NCBI GenBank assembly: GCA_030568195.1
Contig: JAJLTO010000003.1
Span: 1,634,501-1,698,500, forward strand
DNA: 64,000 nt
Origin: Dipodascopsis uninucleata var. uninucleata
Taxonomy: Eukaryota; Ascomycota; Lipomycetes; Lipomycetales; Lipomycetaceae
Direction of reading: 5' to 3'
Shown here: piece after piece, positions 27,782 to 37,039 of the stretch
Numbering within the stretch: position 1 is the first letter of the stretch
Layout of the letters: every line of letters begins with the position of its first letter
The notes under the pieces: generated by a model
Databases searched by the model: none
Seen by the model: only the letters and a program-made list of their open reading frames with translations
Told to the model about the DNA's origin: nothing
Translations under genes and position numbers: made by a program

Positions 27782-28419
27782 CTAAGCCTTTTCACACTCT
27801 ATACAACCAGCAGTGTCATTACTAACAGCCGTTTCCGTGGCTGCTGAGTTATCTGTAGAAGGATCAGAGCTTGAATCAATTGCATTGGAGTCCGTACTAT
27901 TAGATACCGGATATCCCGATTTACTGTGCTTGCGATCTAAGTGACCAAGATTTCTTTCTGGAAACAACTGATCCCGTATAAGTTTCTTCAAGTCTTTAGA
28001 ATCTATATTCATCCAACAATAAATGCAGTTTATTAGTATCAGAGATTTAATGAGCTACCAGGAACAAAAACATACCTGGGAAACTTCCGTTAAGCTTTCT
28101 GTCCCAAATCAGGTTCTCTTTGCTTCCATGACTCTGGACTAGTTTCACTTTAAATGTTCCTCCTCCTGAAGGCACCATTGAAACTTCTCCAAGATCATTA
28201 GAGAAAGTAGAAAGTAGTTCTTGTGCATACCTAACAATATATTATATTTAGCTTACTTGGTCACCTGTTCAACATAAACTTCAATGTAACCTTCTGTCCG
28301 ACTAAACAAATACTACGCTGAGCTTTAATATCAGACGCTTACCAGGCAGCACGCAAATTCCATTTGCATGCGGTACAGAACTCTATCGATATTCTGGGGT
28401 ATCTCACTGGGTTATCCAT
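27782..28419 (-). CDS. SelT/SelW/SelH (Rdx) family thioredoxin-like protein, Cys form
   Basis: Three exons: 28419-28343, 28230-28076, 28002-27782; 453 nt, 150 aa. All introns are GT-AG and the frame closes. The N terminus has the family strand and redox motif: RISIEFCTACKWNLRAAW, with a CxxC at Cys15/Cys18 where animal SelW has Cys-x-x-Sec. It continues with YAQELLSTFSNDLGEVSMVP, GGGTF, an IWDRK...FPD loop and KKLIRDQLFPERNLGHLDR, as in fungal Rdx proteins. The C-terminal 45 residues are Ser/Asp/Thr-rich and end with a second C-x-x-C (GCIECEKA). Family members are thought to act in redox biology; the substrate is unknown. The gene is divergent from eL29, sharing a 550-bp promoter region. Confidence 0.85.
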
Positions 28420-28585
28420 ATTTATTTCACGGCTGTGGCTTTATCATGCAAATAACAAACGTCCTTGTGAATAACAGCCAGCTGGGGCTGTATGAGTACG
28501 AAGTAACTTTAAATGATTCAGCGGAACATAGGAGCTGGGACTTCCCATATTCGATATATTTGGGAGCTATCTTTTTAGAGCCATC

Positions 28586-28600
28586 TAGGGTACAACCCTA
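28586..28600. promoter_or_regulatory. HomolE/telo-box-like inverted repeat
   Basis: TAGGGT and ACCCTA form a perfect 6-bp inverted repeat with a 3-nt spacer. ACCCTA is the core of the HomolE element (ACCCTACCCT) and of telo-box motifs seen in ribosomal-protein promoters. It sits 12 bp upstream of the HomolD-like box, the order known from fission yeast. Confidence 0.5.
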
Positions 28601-28612
28601 TCATATCTTACG

Positions 28613-28620
28613 CAGTCACA
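28613..28620 (+). promoter_or_regulatory. HomolD-like box of ribosomal protein promoter
   Basis: CAGTCACA is an exact match to the HomolD element that replaces TATA in fission-yeast ribosomal protein genes. It lies 350 bp upstream of the eL29 ATG, compatible with a 5'UTR intron between them. The exact 8-mer at the expected kind of gene is suggestive but not proof. Confidence 0.5.
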
Positions 28621-28849
28621 GAGGTTCACTCCTCAAAGCGTGTGTTATATTATTGTGTAATCTGTACGTCTTAGTACGTCCGAAAGTGTGAGAGTAGTCG
28701 AAGAAGTTATAGATTTGTTACAATTTTTGGTCTACCTACGGATAGTACGTATTCCTAAACAATCCGTAAGTAATGATATATGACGATAAAGAAAGAATCA
28801 TATTGTTATCAGGTTTTACTAATTCTTGCGATTCTGATTGTTAAATGTT

Positions 28850-28928
28850 CTTGTAAAATGACCATTTCGAACATGGTAGTTTTGTATATCTAGATTGCTA
28901 CTACCAATGAAACTGGTTATTTTACAAG
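28850..28928 (+). other. 26-bp imperfect stem-loop upstream of eL29
   Basis: The arm 28850-28879 pairs with 28901-28928. The outer 15 base pairs are continuous (14 Watson-Crick, one G-U). They are followed by inner helices of 4, 2 and 5 pairs with small bulges, and a 21-nt loop. It lies between a good branch-like TTTACTAAT (28815-28823) and the acceptor TTTACAG (28957-28963) of the possible 5'UTR intron. It could be an intron structure, a small ncRNA or a remnant of an inverted-repeat element. Confidence 0.6.
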
Positions 28929-28969
28929 AGCATTTGCATATTCAGGATTGATTTTATTTACAGAGCGAA

Positions 28970-29309
28970 ATGGCAAAGTCAAAGAATCACACAAATCATA
29001 ACCAGAACAAAAAGGCTCACCGTGTATGTCTTAAAATTTGATTTAGCAGCGAGTGGTCATTCGATTTTGGATCCGAAGTTGATGATGCTAATCTTAAAAT
29101 TTTATATAGAACGGTATCAAGAAGCCTAAGACTTCAAAATATCCATCCTTGAAAGGTGTTGATCCAAAGTTCCGAAGAAACCATAGTAAGTGTTGATATT
29201 ATTAAAATAAGATAAGTAAAAGTAGGTCTAACTTTATGCAGAGCACGCTCTTCATGGTACCGCAAAGGCTTTGAAGGAGTTTAAGGCAGGCTTACGCGAG
29301 TCCGCTTAA
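28970..29309 (+). CDS. RPL29: 60S ribosomal protein eL29
   Basis: Three exons: 28970-29023, 29110-29185, 29242-29309; 198 nt, 65 aa. Exon 1 encodes MAKSKNHTNHNQNKKAHR, exon 2 NGIKKPKTSKYPSLKGVDPK followed by FRRNH, and exon 3 KHALHGTAKALKEFKAGLRE followed by SA. This is the canonical short, very basic eL29 of the large ribosomal subunit, near the peptide exit/60S surface. Introns are GT-AG of 86 and 56 nt. Too short and too fragmented for simple ORF calling. A HomolE/HomolD-like pair and a likely 5'UTR intron lie upstream. Confidence 0.96.
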
Positions 29310-29734
29310 ATGTTTTACTACCGCTCATTGTATAATTGTGAATATTTTCAAAATGACAATAAATTGATATAAAAGTTCGATTACTCTACATATTCTTAGT
29401 TGTTACTACGTAAACAGAAATATCGTATCTAGTATTAAACCACCGTATATGCTTATTTATTACTTCAATGCACATTACATGGTATTATTCATGTTCGGTA
29501 TCGTGAGATTACATATTGTTATTCAAAAAATGTGCTATATTGAAATTCTGCTTATTACCAAGCGTCATATGAGACTGCCGCAGGTAGGTCCATTAATAAT
29601 GGTGTATGACGATTTCAGAAATAGATTTTTTTATTATTTTGTGTAGATTTAAATTCATACCATAATAAATAAGCATCGATATAATTTTGACATCGTTTTG
29701 TATTGATCATTCTAAGTATATCATCATAATAACT
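29310..29734. other. Intergenic eL29-NAA20
   Basis: 425 bp between two plus-strand genes: eL29 3' UTR and NAA20 promoter. It is AT-rich with no recognisable feature. Confidence 0.5.
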
Positions 29735-30404
29735 ATGACTTCTCTCAAAGCATTTCATGCACCTGATTTATTTAAGATAAATCCAGTTAATCTGGATGTT
29801 TTAACAGAGAATTATAATATTGCATTTTATCTTTCTTATCTCGCGCAATGGCCAACGCTATTTTTCTCCACCATGAATGCCAACAATGACATCACTGGTT
29901 ATAGTAAGCTTGTCTTGCACCTGTGAACGGATGACTGAACTTGAAATACTGACTATTATGACATAGTGATGGGTAAAACTGAAGGAACAGGAAAGCAATG
30001 GCATGGTCATGTTACGTGTCTAAGCGTGGCGGCAGATTATAGAAGAATAGGTCTCGCTAGAATTCTGGTGGACAATCTCGAAAGAAGAAGCGAAGATCCT
30101 TATAATGCGTACTTTATCGACCTTTTTGTGAGAGCTAGCAATTTACTTGCGATAAACATGTATAAAGACTTTGGTTACAGTGTATATAGACGTGTTGTTG
30201 ATTACTATAGCGGAGAACCAGGAGAACCAAGCGAAGATGCTTTTGGTACGCCATCTATACATATTATCACTAATTTGATGTTTGCTAACTAATAGTATAT
30301 TTATAACAGATATGCGCAAACCTCTAAAGAGAGACGTTAAGCGAGAAAGTGTCCGAGAAAATGGCGAAGACTTCAGAGTTAGTCCAGATGAAGTATATTT
30401 ATAG
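29735..30404 (+). CDS. NAA20: NatB catalytic subunit, N-alpha-acetyltransferase 20
   Basis: NatB acetylates the N terminus of nascent proteins starting Met-Asp/Glu/Asn/Gln, on the ribosome with the auxiliary subunit NAA25. Three exons: 29735-29903, 29967-30245, 30310-30404; 543 nt, 180 aa, the usual size. GNAT fold landmarks: FYLSYLAQWPTLFF, GYMMGKTEGTGKQWHGHVT, and the acetyl-CoA signature R82-R-I-G-L-A87 (Q/R-x-x-G-x-A) in YRRIGLARILVDNLE, then AYFIDLFVRASN...AINMYKDFGYSVYRRVVDYYSG. The second intron (30246-30309) must be removed to give the conserved DMRKPLKRD and the C-terminal SPDEVYL tail; reading through it gives a false stop after 15 codons. The start ATG is the first in frame that matches the family. 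Confidence 0.95.
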
Positions 30405-31642
30405 AATATACATGCAATGAACTATTAGGTGATGTAATGACAAGCATATAAAGCGTCTTACTCAATATGACAAAATCACATATAAAAATGATCAAATAGT
30501 GCTATAGTACTGCTGTCTATAGTATTATGGACAAATCGACTTGATTAAATCTTGATCGACAAAGAAAACTGACGTGTACGTAAACTGAACAGAACATACT
30601 TGTAAATATGAACCTTTTATTTTGTAGAAAAGACAATTTCATATATGTATATCTATTACTACTTTTTGATTCTAGTTAATTAAAAACAAATTGAAATAAG
30701 TCTTCGTTGGTTTAGTAGATTCTCCCCGTTCTACAACTCTGCCAGATGATAGTCGTTAATACTGATAATCACAGTCCAACTTCCGTTTATCTCTAGATTC
30801 CTATCGATTAATATATCAATACTCCAAATCATAAATAACGACAATTCTTCGTATGCTAATATTCTACATTACGGTAAGGTTGAGATATGCCTTTCTAAAT
30901 AATACAATAATGTATGGATATTTTCATGATCTGTATGTTGAATAATAATAATACCAGTGGGACACGTTATAGTAATGAGGACATTTAAAGTTAGTTTAGC
31001 AGGTTTTGGTTTTCGCACATCAATGGAAGTTACATGCCTTTGACTATGCATAATTCGTATCTTAGTGTTTTCATACATTTCCAAGACTATAACCGGGACG
31101 CGAAATTTCCTTTTCTTGGAAGTAACAAATTTACAGAAGTTTATGTCCGAATTAAAGTACTCTGATATTAATTCAGTTGTAAATAACGAAGCTCACATAT
31201 TGATTTGACGTTCTGTTGTTTTGGCTTGGGTGGTTCACAGCACACGAATCTTAGCAGCCCGTCTTCGGCCTGACAATTCTATCACTAGTTTTCACTAATC
31301 GTTTAGAGGACTCGGCAATTGATAACTGACGGGTTGAAGCATCACTGTGATTGAATGACTTTGAGTCTGTAATCATGGTAAGTTCTATTTTGGCGAATTT
31401 AATTGGCATCAGTGGAGTTAGTCTACATGTATACTCGGAGCTTGGTGGAGAAGGAACTATCATCGCTTATATGTCAAATGAAGACATCTGTGATGAGCTC
31501 TTTCTTGGTTTGTAACTGAAGATAGGTTCTATTTTCTATTTTTGCTCTCGTGGTTTATACTTCACTTGCTGATTTCTCGATGCTCTGGGTATTGAGAATT
31601 GGTCGTAGTCATTTGGTTATTATCTATACTGATTTTTCATAG
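30405..31642. other. Region between NAA20 and SCAP-like gene
   Basis: 1.24 kb. It holds the NAA20 3' flank, an unrecognised minus-strand open frame (30869-31192, listed separately), and whatever first exon and promoter the SCAP-like gene uses. Confidence 0.4.
30869..31192 (-). CDS. Unrecognised open frame, possible last exon of an unknown gene
   Basis: A 107-codon open frame ending in TAA (30869-30871) in otherwise intergenic DNA. Parts look protein-like: alternating hydrophobic strands (KRKFRVPVIVLEMYE, KIRIMHSQRHVTSIDVRK, LTLNVLITITCPTGIIII) and a final helix (ENIHTLLYYLERHIS). Only the region from about 31167, after an acceptor-like ATATCAG, would be coding. An upstream exon might start at ATG 31461-31463, but I could not find a splice that keeps frame. 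I do not recognise the family. Open frames of about 110 codons also arise by chance in this window, so support is weak. Confidence 0.25.
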   Translation of the reverse strand, partial: ASLFTTELISEYFNSDINFCKFVTSKKRKFRVPVIVLEMYENTKIRIMHSQRHVTSIDVRKPKPAKLTLNVLITITCPTGIIIIQHTDHENIHTLLYYLERHISTLP

Positions 31643-34600
31643 CTAAGGGCCATAGTCCTGGTCATCCTTCGCGGGACCGGATATGCAAATGATGCAACTG
31701 CATCAAGTAGAAACTACCAGTTCTTTGAAAGATATGCAGTGAAGGTTGTTCGGTCGCCGCAGTCATTCATTCTTTGGTCTGCAACTTTAGTATTTTGTTT
31801 GTCGTATTCTTTTATTTATGACCAGCTCTTTGCTAATGGGCAGCTGCATTCGTCATGGTCTTCGTTTTGTGCAAATTCAATATCTCTTAGTCGTTTAACA
31901 CTACAAGCAAATATTTCAGATTTAACTCTGCGGCAGGTATGGGTCAGAGGTGATCAAGATGGCGCGCTATCGAAAGATGTACTTGATTTTGTGTGGGAAG
32001 TTCAAGACAGTTTGGTTCGTGGCCTCTCTAGTTCAGATTTCGTCTTGGTGTCTCCTACCTTATTTTGGAATAACTCTCTCACATCCTTTGAGCAAGATTC
32101 GGATATAATTTCTACTATAAATATGCATATACAATCACAAGAATTTCCCGAAGACGGTGTGAGATTCTCTTTTCCGCCAAAATCAAAGTCAATATGCTGG
32201 AAGCCTCAATTTGTAGGGAGTCGATTGGTTTCGTGTGATGCGTTAATAATATCAGTTATATTTCCTTCATCGAACGCTAGAACGGAAGATGTATTGGAGC
32301 AGAATTTCCAGAACATCCGCTCATCTTCGGAAATAAAATTTTCTTCTAGTAGCTCTGTAGTGAAATCCTTGCCGGAAAAGCATTCACGATTAGAGTACCT
32401 GAATGAAATTACACCAATGTCTAAATCCTATAATAATCTTTTCTATTCTTGCTATGCAGCCTTATTTGCGTATATAATTATTTCTTTTAGCTGCATTCGT
32501 GCAGTTCGCTTTCGATTTGGCTTACTAGTTGCGTTTATTGTGGAGACTATTTTATCTATGACGGCGGCCAGCGCAGTCATGAAAATATTTGGAATTGATA
32601 CAACTATGGTTCCTAAGAAGATGTTTCCCTTTGTGTTTCTTGTGTTGAGTACTGAAAATATGTTTAGGCTGGTCAATTCGTTGTCATACACACGACCTGA
32701 GCAGCCTGCATTAGTGCGAGTGGGTGTAGCTCTTGGAAAAGTTGGACTATTATCTACAGTAACGATTTCTTTAAATATTTTATTTTTACTAATACCTCTT
32801 TTCTTTTTTTCTGCTCCTATCTCTCAGGTTTCAGCCTTCTCAATTATTTCACTTGCAATTGACTATTTTCTACATATGACTTACTTCTTAGCTGTCTTAT
32901 CTATCGATGTTAGAAGATTAGAGCTGGAGGACCTGATTCAGAGTAGCTTATATTCGCAATCTACTGATACTGACGATGAAGATGAAGATGAAGGATTCTT
33001 TGATATCACATTTAAGAGAAATCCTCTCGCGAAATTTATGGATGTTATTGCTGAAAACAGTTTCAGGATGACGACGACAGCTGGTATTATTGTCACCGGA
33101 ATATTCTTGGTCTTCATGCAGCTTCATTATATAAATGGTCCCGATGTTCAGTTTTTAGTTAGTAGTTTAAAGTTGCCTGTTAAAGACTTACCTCAGATCA
33201 TCACAAAATATTCATCTTCCAATTCTTCTGTTCTGAGTTGGCAAGAAATTAGGAGTGAGCTCTTCGATGGAAACCATGGAAGAAGTCTTTTTCATCACTC
33301 TGGCTCACCAGTGCTACGATTTTGTGAACCTGACTTCCTGACGTTGAAAAATGCTCATCGACACGATATACGGAGTTCCTCAAGCGTCTTTGCTTCCGGG
33401 TATATATACCAGTTTTTAATCATCACGTCATCTACCGTCATTTCATCTGCAGCACTTATATCCTTCCTCCTACGAGAAAGTCGGGATGAGGAGGCCGTTG
33501 ATTCGCGATTCAACTCTGCACCTGTAATTATTACAAAGGACATGTCTTGTCACCATAGTCTTGATATTATACGATTGGCAACTTCATCGACAGGCGTAAT
33601 AGTTTCTGTTGGGCTGGATCATAAAGTATATTTATGGCAAGCAAATTCTAGAAGACAACAGAGTCCTGTAAAGGTTCCTCTACCTGCGGATGCCTACCCA
33701 ATTACATCGGTAGATGTTGATTCTGATGGAAAATTTGTGGCAATATCGACCAGACCTGGAGTTTTATACTGTTGGAATATTCCTACGTCTAGGTTTGTTT
33801 GGTCAGTATCCTTACCGGGCCTTATAAAAGCAGCGCCTGCAACCACATTATTTATAACTGAAAAAGTACCGGGAATGGTTACAAAAATAAACATGATAGT
33901 TGTATGTAAAAACGGTATTTTATATCAGATTCCGTCAGATACTGGAATTGCAAGTGAACATCTGATCTCGGATGTTGAAATCATTTCTGCAGACAAGCTC
34001 TTTACACCTAGACTGCCAAAACGAATCATATCTGTTAACGAAGAAGGAATAATTATCAGTACAATGTTAGTAAGGAGGACGTGGATGAATCAAAGATTAC
34101 AGCTACAGTACTCAATAATTGCTTCTATGGAACAGCAACAAGTCCTTCAATCATCGCCGCTGAAATACAATAGACTATATCAAAATACTTCGACAGACGC
34201 TTGCACGATAGTCCCTCTGCACCAATTGGGTATGATATTATGGGCTCGTGGTATAACTGCGGAATTGATTGATGTGCAGACGGGAACAATTATCAAGACA
34301 TTCCATCTTGCTCAGTACAGAAAGGGTACTCTAAAGGCTTTTCATGATCGTACACAACATTGTCCGTTTTGTGGATGCTCTACTATCGCAACACTTTGTA
34401 TATTATATTGTGAACGAGATTCTGGTATGCTAATAATGCACTCTTTTACTAATAGTAGCCGTGCGAGAAACAATATATGTTTACGTGTTGAGCGAGATCC
34501 AAGGGAAAAGCGTTGTATTGGTTTTGAAGGTGTGATTGAAAAGCAGCATTGGTTAGAGAATGTAACAGGATGGGAAATAACAGATATAAATCTTGTTATG

Positions 34601-35392
34601 GGCATAAGGAGGAAATCTACAGTTACATTAGATGGCTTTGTTGAATCAACCGGATACAACTATCAGTCTAATGGATTGAGGGACAGGTTTCATAAAGCGA
34701 GCACATCAATGACATCAGAGGATAGATTGTCCAGTGAAAATTTGGAAGATGCTTGGGAAGGCTGGACGATGGGAATGGATGGTTCTGTTTGTACATATGA
34801 ACTTCGACCTGAGCAAGAACAGAGAAGCCACCAATTAAGGAAATTTGATAGGTTAAAAACTCGTTCGTATGCTTTGTCTTCGGAAGATGACTTTGGAGAA
34901 GAACCGGCTTCTCCAGATGGTCCACGTGGTCGACGAAAGCAGTATCACCAGCATTATAGGCCCGAGCATGATCTACTTGTTTCTCATATTGGTACAGTAG
35001 CTAGACTAGGACATAGATCAATTGTTATGGGCTTCGGGAATATTGTTAAAGTTCTTTATTTTAAAACTGAGGAAATTATTAACGAACATTCATCGGATAT
35101 CGATGACGAAGATATAAGTTTGGCATATGTCAGTCGTCGCCGACGTGCACGTCATAGGTCCAGTAGCAGGGGTAGTATTAGTTCTGTCGATGAGAATCCC
35201 AGGTCTTCCTTACGACACATAAGTAACTCTAATGCTGGAAGCTCGAGTAACAGGGGTTCGAGCGGTCTAATGAGACCGCGAGTGACTAATGGCATGAGTA
35301 GCGATAGTGGTGACGAAGGATCTAGCAGGGGAAACAGAAGAGGTGGCTTGATGGGCGGTGGATTAATGGGTTCGGGACATAAAGCTCTCTGA
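31643..35392 (+). CDS. SCP1: SCAP-like sterol sensor (SREBP cleavage-activating protein), 5' exon unresolved
   Basis: SCAP is an ER membrane protein that escorts SREBP to the Golgi when sterol (or, in fungi, oxygen) is low. The open frame runs from a splice-acceptor-like TTTTCATAG (ending 31642) to TGA 35390-35392. Numbering from codon 31739: first membrane segment about 8-30; long lumenal loop; sterol-sensing domain of five or more membrane segments about 231-395 (YNNLFYSCYAALFAYIIISF, MVPKKMFPFVFLVLSTENMF, SFFSAP-like strand before ISQVSAFSIISLAIDYFLHM); further membrane spans about 443 and 555; WD40 repeats from about 604 (DIIRLATSS...VSVGLDHKVYLWQ, then YCWNIPTSRFVWSV). The tail is Ser/Arg/Gly-rich. 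There is no in-frame ATG for over 100 codons, so a short upstream exon must supply the start. ATG 31375-31377 directly followed by GTAAGT is one candidate. Confidence 0.85.
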   Translation, partial: LRAIVLVILRGTGYANDATASSRNYQFFERYAVKVVRSPQSFILWSATLVFCLSYSFIYDQLFANGQLHSSWSSFCANSISLSRLTLQANISDLTLRQVWVRGDQDGALSKDVLDFVWEVQDSLVRGLSSSDFVLVSPTLFWNNSLTSFEQDSDIISTINMHIQSQEFPEDGVRFSFPPKSKSICWKPQFVGSRLVSCDALIISVIFPSSNARTEDVLEQNFQNIRSSSEIKFSSSSSVVKSLPEKHSRLEYLNEITPMSKSYNNLFYSCYAALFAYIIISFSCIRAVRFRFGLLVAFIVETILSMTAASAVMKIFGIDTTMVPKKMFPFVFLVLSTENMFRLVNSLSYTRPEQPALVRVGVALGKVGLLSTVTISLNILFLLIPLFFFSAPISQVSAFSIISLAIDYFLHMTYFLAVLSIDVRRLELEDLIQSSLYSQSTDTDDEDEDEGFFDITFKRNPLAKFMDVIAENSFRMTTTAGIIVTGIFLVFMQLHYINGPDVQFLVSSLKLPVKDLPQIITKYSSSNSSVLSWQEIRSELFDGNHGRSLFHHSGSPVLRFCEPDFLTLKNAHRHDIRSSSSVFASGYIYQFLIITSSTVISSAALISFLLRESRDEEAVDSRFNSAPVIITKDMSCHHSLDIIRLATSSTGVIVSVGLDHKVYLWQANSRRQQSPVKVPLPADAYPITSVDVDSDGKFVAISTRPGVLYCWNIPTSRFVWSVSLPGLIKAAPATTLFITEKVPGMVTKINMIVVCKNGILYQIPSDTGIASEHLISDVEIISADKLFTPRLPKRIISVNEEGIIISTMLVRRTWMNQRLQLQYSIIASMEQQQVLQSSPLKYNRLYQNTSTDACTIVPLHQLGMILWARGITAELIDVQTGTIIKTFHLAQYRKGTLKAFHDRTQHCPFCGCSTIATLCILYCERDSGMLIMHSFTNSSRARNNICLRVERDPREKRCIGFEGVIEKQHWLENVTGWEITDINLVMGIRRKSTVTLDGFVESTGYNYQSNGLRDRFHKASTSMTSEDRLSSENLEDAWEGWTMGMDGSVCTYELRPEQEQRSHQLRKFDRLKTRSYALSSEDDFGEEPASPDGPRGRRKQYHQHYRPEHDLLVSHIGTVARLGHRSIVMGFGNIVKVLYFKTEEIINEHSSDIDDEDISLAYVSRRRRARHRSSSRGSISSVDENPRSSLRHISNSNAGSSSNRGSSGLMRPRVTNGMSSDSGDEGSSRGNRRGGLMGGGLMGSGHKAL

Positions 35393-35616
35393 ATATTGAA
35401 AATGGCGTGTAATGTATTTATATTTATTTGTAACAGTGACATATATATTGTATTTTGATTCAAATTTCATTACAATGCCATAAACTATTCATGGTGCTTG
35501 CGAAGAATCTGCCTATAGCATAAAACCAGTCTATTGATTTTAGTGTACCTCATTCAAATCTAATTTATATAAGTATCCTTAACTATTAATTAGCCCATTT
35601 TATGGTCATTAATACA
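35393..35616. other. Convergent 3' flanks SCAP / LYR gene
   Basis: 224 bp between convergent stop codons; AT-rich and without other features. Both 3' UTRs and their polyadenylation signals must fit here. Confidence 0.5.
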
Positions 35617-36642
35617 TTATATCTCTGATTCTAACTCCTCCGCTGTAAAGCTGAATATCTCTCGATTTCTCCTTGACCGTCGCATTATTTCCAGTTTATA
35701 CCAATCTAATTTTTTGGCAAGGATGTCTTTCATTGACATTGCCCTCTTTCTTTGTACGTCAAGCTTTTGTTTAATTCTTTCAATATCTCTATTGTGTTCG
35801 TCTATCCACTTTGGTTCTTGTCCTCTCAAAAAAATTTGAGCATCTTGCGTACTGTATGAATGCAGCAGTATTGCTTCCCACCGATCTTCAATTGAAGCAT
35901 GGAATAGTCTTTGTTCGGAGCTTTGCAAATAGTCAATTATTCGTTGACCATTTTTAATCCGTTTCGAAATCACCATACTGAGCCTAGGATTTTGTTTTCC
36001 AGGCATACGTATAAATGCCATACGGTAGACACCCTGTATGTAACCTATTCGTGGGAGTCTAGGATTTTCCGCGTAATATTTATTTTTCAGCTTGCGTGTT
36101 CGCTTTTTTCTTAAAACGTGTTTCTTTAAAGCAAGATCACGCACTTCTTCATCAGGTATATCCTGGTGTTCATACCTAATGCTAGGTGCATACCGCAAAA
36201 TTATATTAGATTCTTTTGCATTCTGCCGCTGAATTTCTTGTAGTTCCGGTGTCAGACCTTTATTTCGTGAATACTTGAAGTTCGTTCGGAGAATTTGATG
36301 TCTTCGCAACTCACATCTGTCATGTAACTCGTTCAGGCATGCAATGTCTAAGTCGCATGCTGCCTGTCGCATGAGCTTCTCTAAGATATAAGCATCCTCT
36401 AAAATCAGTTTAACTCTTTGTATATTGGGAAGCTTTTTATTTAGTTTGAATCGAGCTTTAATAGTATCTAGCATTAGCTGAGAGTCATCGTAACTAAATT
36501 TACTATGTTCTTGATACGCGTTTGAGTGACTAAAACCGGTATTTGCTATTCTTGAAAGTTTGCCGTTATGACGAAGTAGTGCTCTATAGAGAGCTAGTAC
36601 CGGCATCCTATGAGCAGACAGACGGTTAAGCAAACAAACCAT
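35617..36642 (-). CDS. LYR-motif (Complex1_LYR) protein, uncharacterised fungal type
   Basis: 341 aa from ATG 36640-36642; a frame start further upstream would use a non-ATG codon. Close to the N terminus lies the LYR motif in PVLALYRALLRHNGKLS (about residues 14-30). LYR proteins bind mitochondrial acyl carrier protein and help assemble respiratory complexes or Fe-S clusters. A helical region follows (DTIKARFKLNKKLPNIQRVK, LEDAYILEKLMRQAACD), matching the three-helix LYR fold. The remaining 200 residues are very basic (KKHVLRKKRTRKLKNKYY, DIERIKQKLDVQRKRAMS), resembling the longer uncharacterised fungal Complex1_LYR proteins and mitoribosome-like tails. The specific function is unknown; mitochondrial location is inferred from the family. 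Confidence 0.75.
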   Translation of the reverse strand: MVCLLNRLSAHRMPVLALYRALLRHNGKLSRIANTGFSHSNAYQEHSKFSYDDSQLMLDTIKARFKLNKKLPNIQRVKLILEDAYILEKLMRQAACDLDIACLNELHDRCELRRHQILRTNFKYSRNKGLTPELQEIQRQNAKESNIILRYAPSIRYEHQDIPDEEVRDLALKKHVLRKKRTRKLKNKYYAENPRLPRIGYIQGVYRMAFIRMPGKQNPRLSMVISKRIKNGQRIIDYLQSSEQRLFHASIEDRWEAILLHSYSTQDAQIFLRGQEPKWIDEHNRDIERIKQKLDVQRKRAMSMKDILAKKLDWYKLEIMRRSRRNREIFSFTAEELESEI

Positions 36643-37039
36643 GTTACTTCGAACTAAATAATACAGAAACACCAAAAAGATGTCCCTCAAATTTTTAGAT
36701 GATTCTGAAATATTTAAAATTTCTTGAACATCTTAATTGGGAGAAACTAATCATAAAACTCTCATAAGAACTAGTGAAGTTTTAGGATCTTGAAGATGAA
36801 ACAGCATCCGTAAACTATCTCATCACTACTTCAAGTAGAGCACCGCGACTCATTGCAGAGAATGACAATAATAATATGATCTTATAAATCTAAGGAGTAA
36901 AATTCATATGCACAGTAAATTTATTTATAGTATCTCTCGGTTGGAATATAAGAGACAGAAAAAAAAGAATACAGGAATTGACTAACAAAAGATGTAACAG
37001 GTAAATACTAGCAGGGACAAAGGCAAACACAAAATGCCA
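36643..37039. other. LYR gene upstream region / UEV 3' flank
   Basis: 397 bp between two minus-strand genes. AT-rich, with an A-run near 36960; no recognisable element. Confidence 0.5.

Larger units (their letters stand above)
28420..28969. other. Divergent promoter region SelW-like / eL29
   Basis: 550 bp between two divergent starts. It contains an ACCCTA inverted pair (28586-28600), a HomolD-like box (28613-28620), a possible 5'UTR intron of eL29 (28766-28963) and a strong hairpin (28850-28928), each listed separately. Confidence 0.6.
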
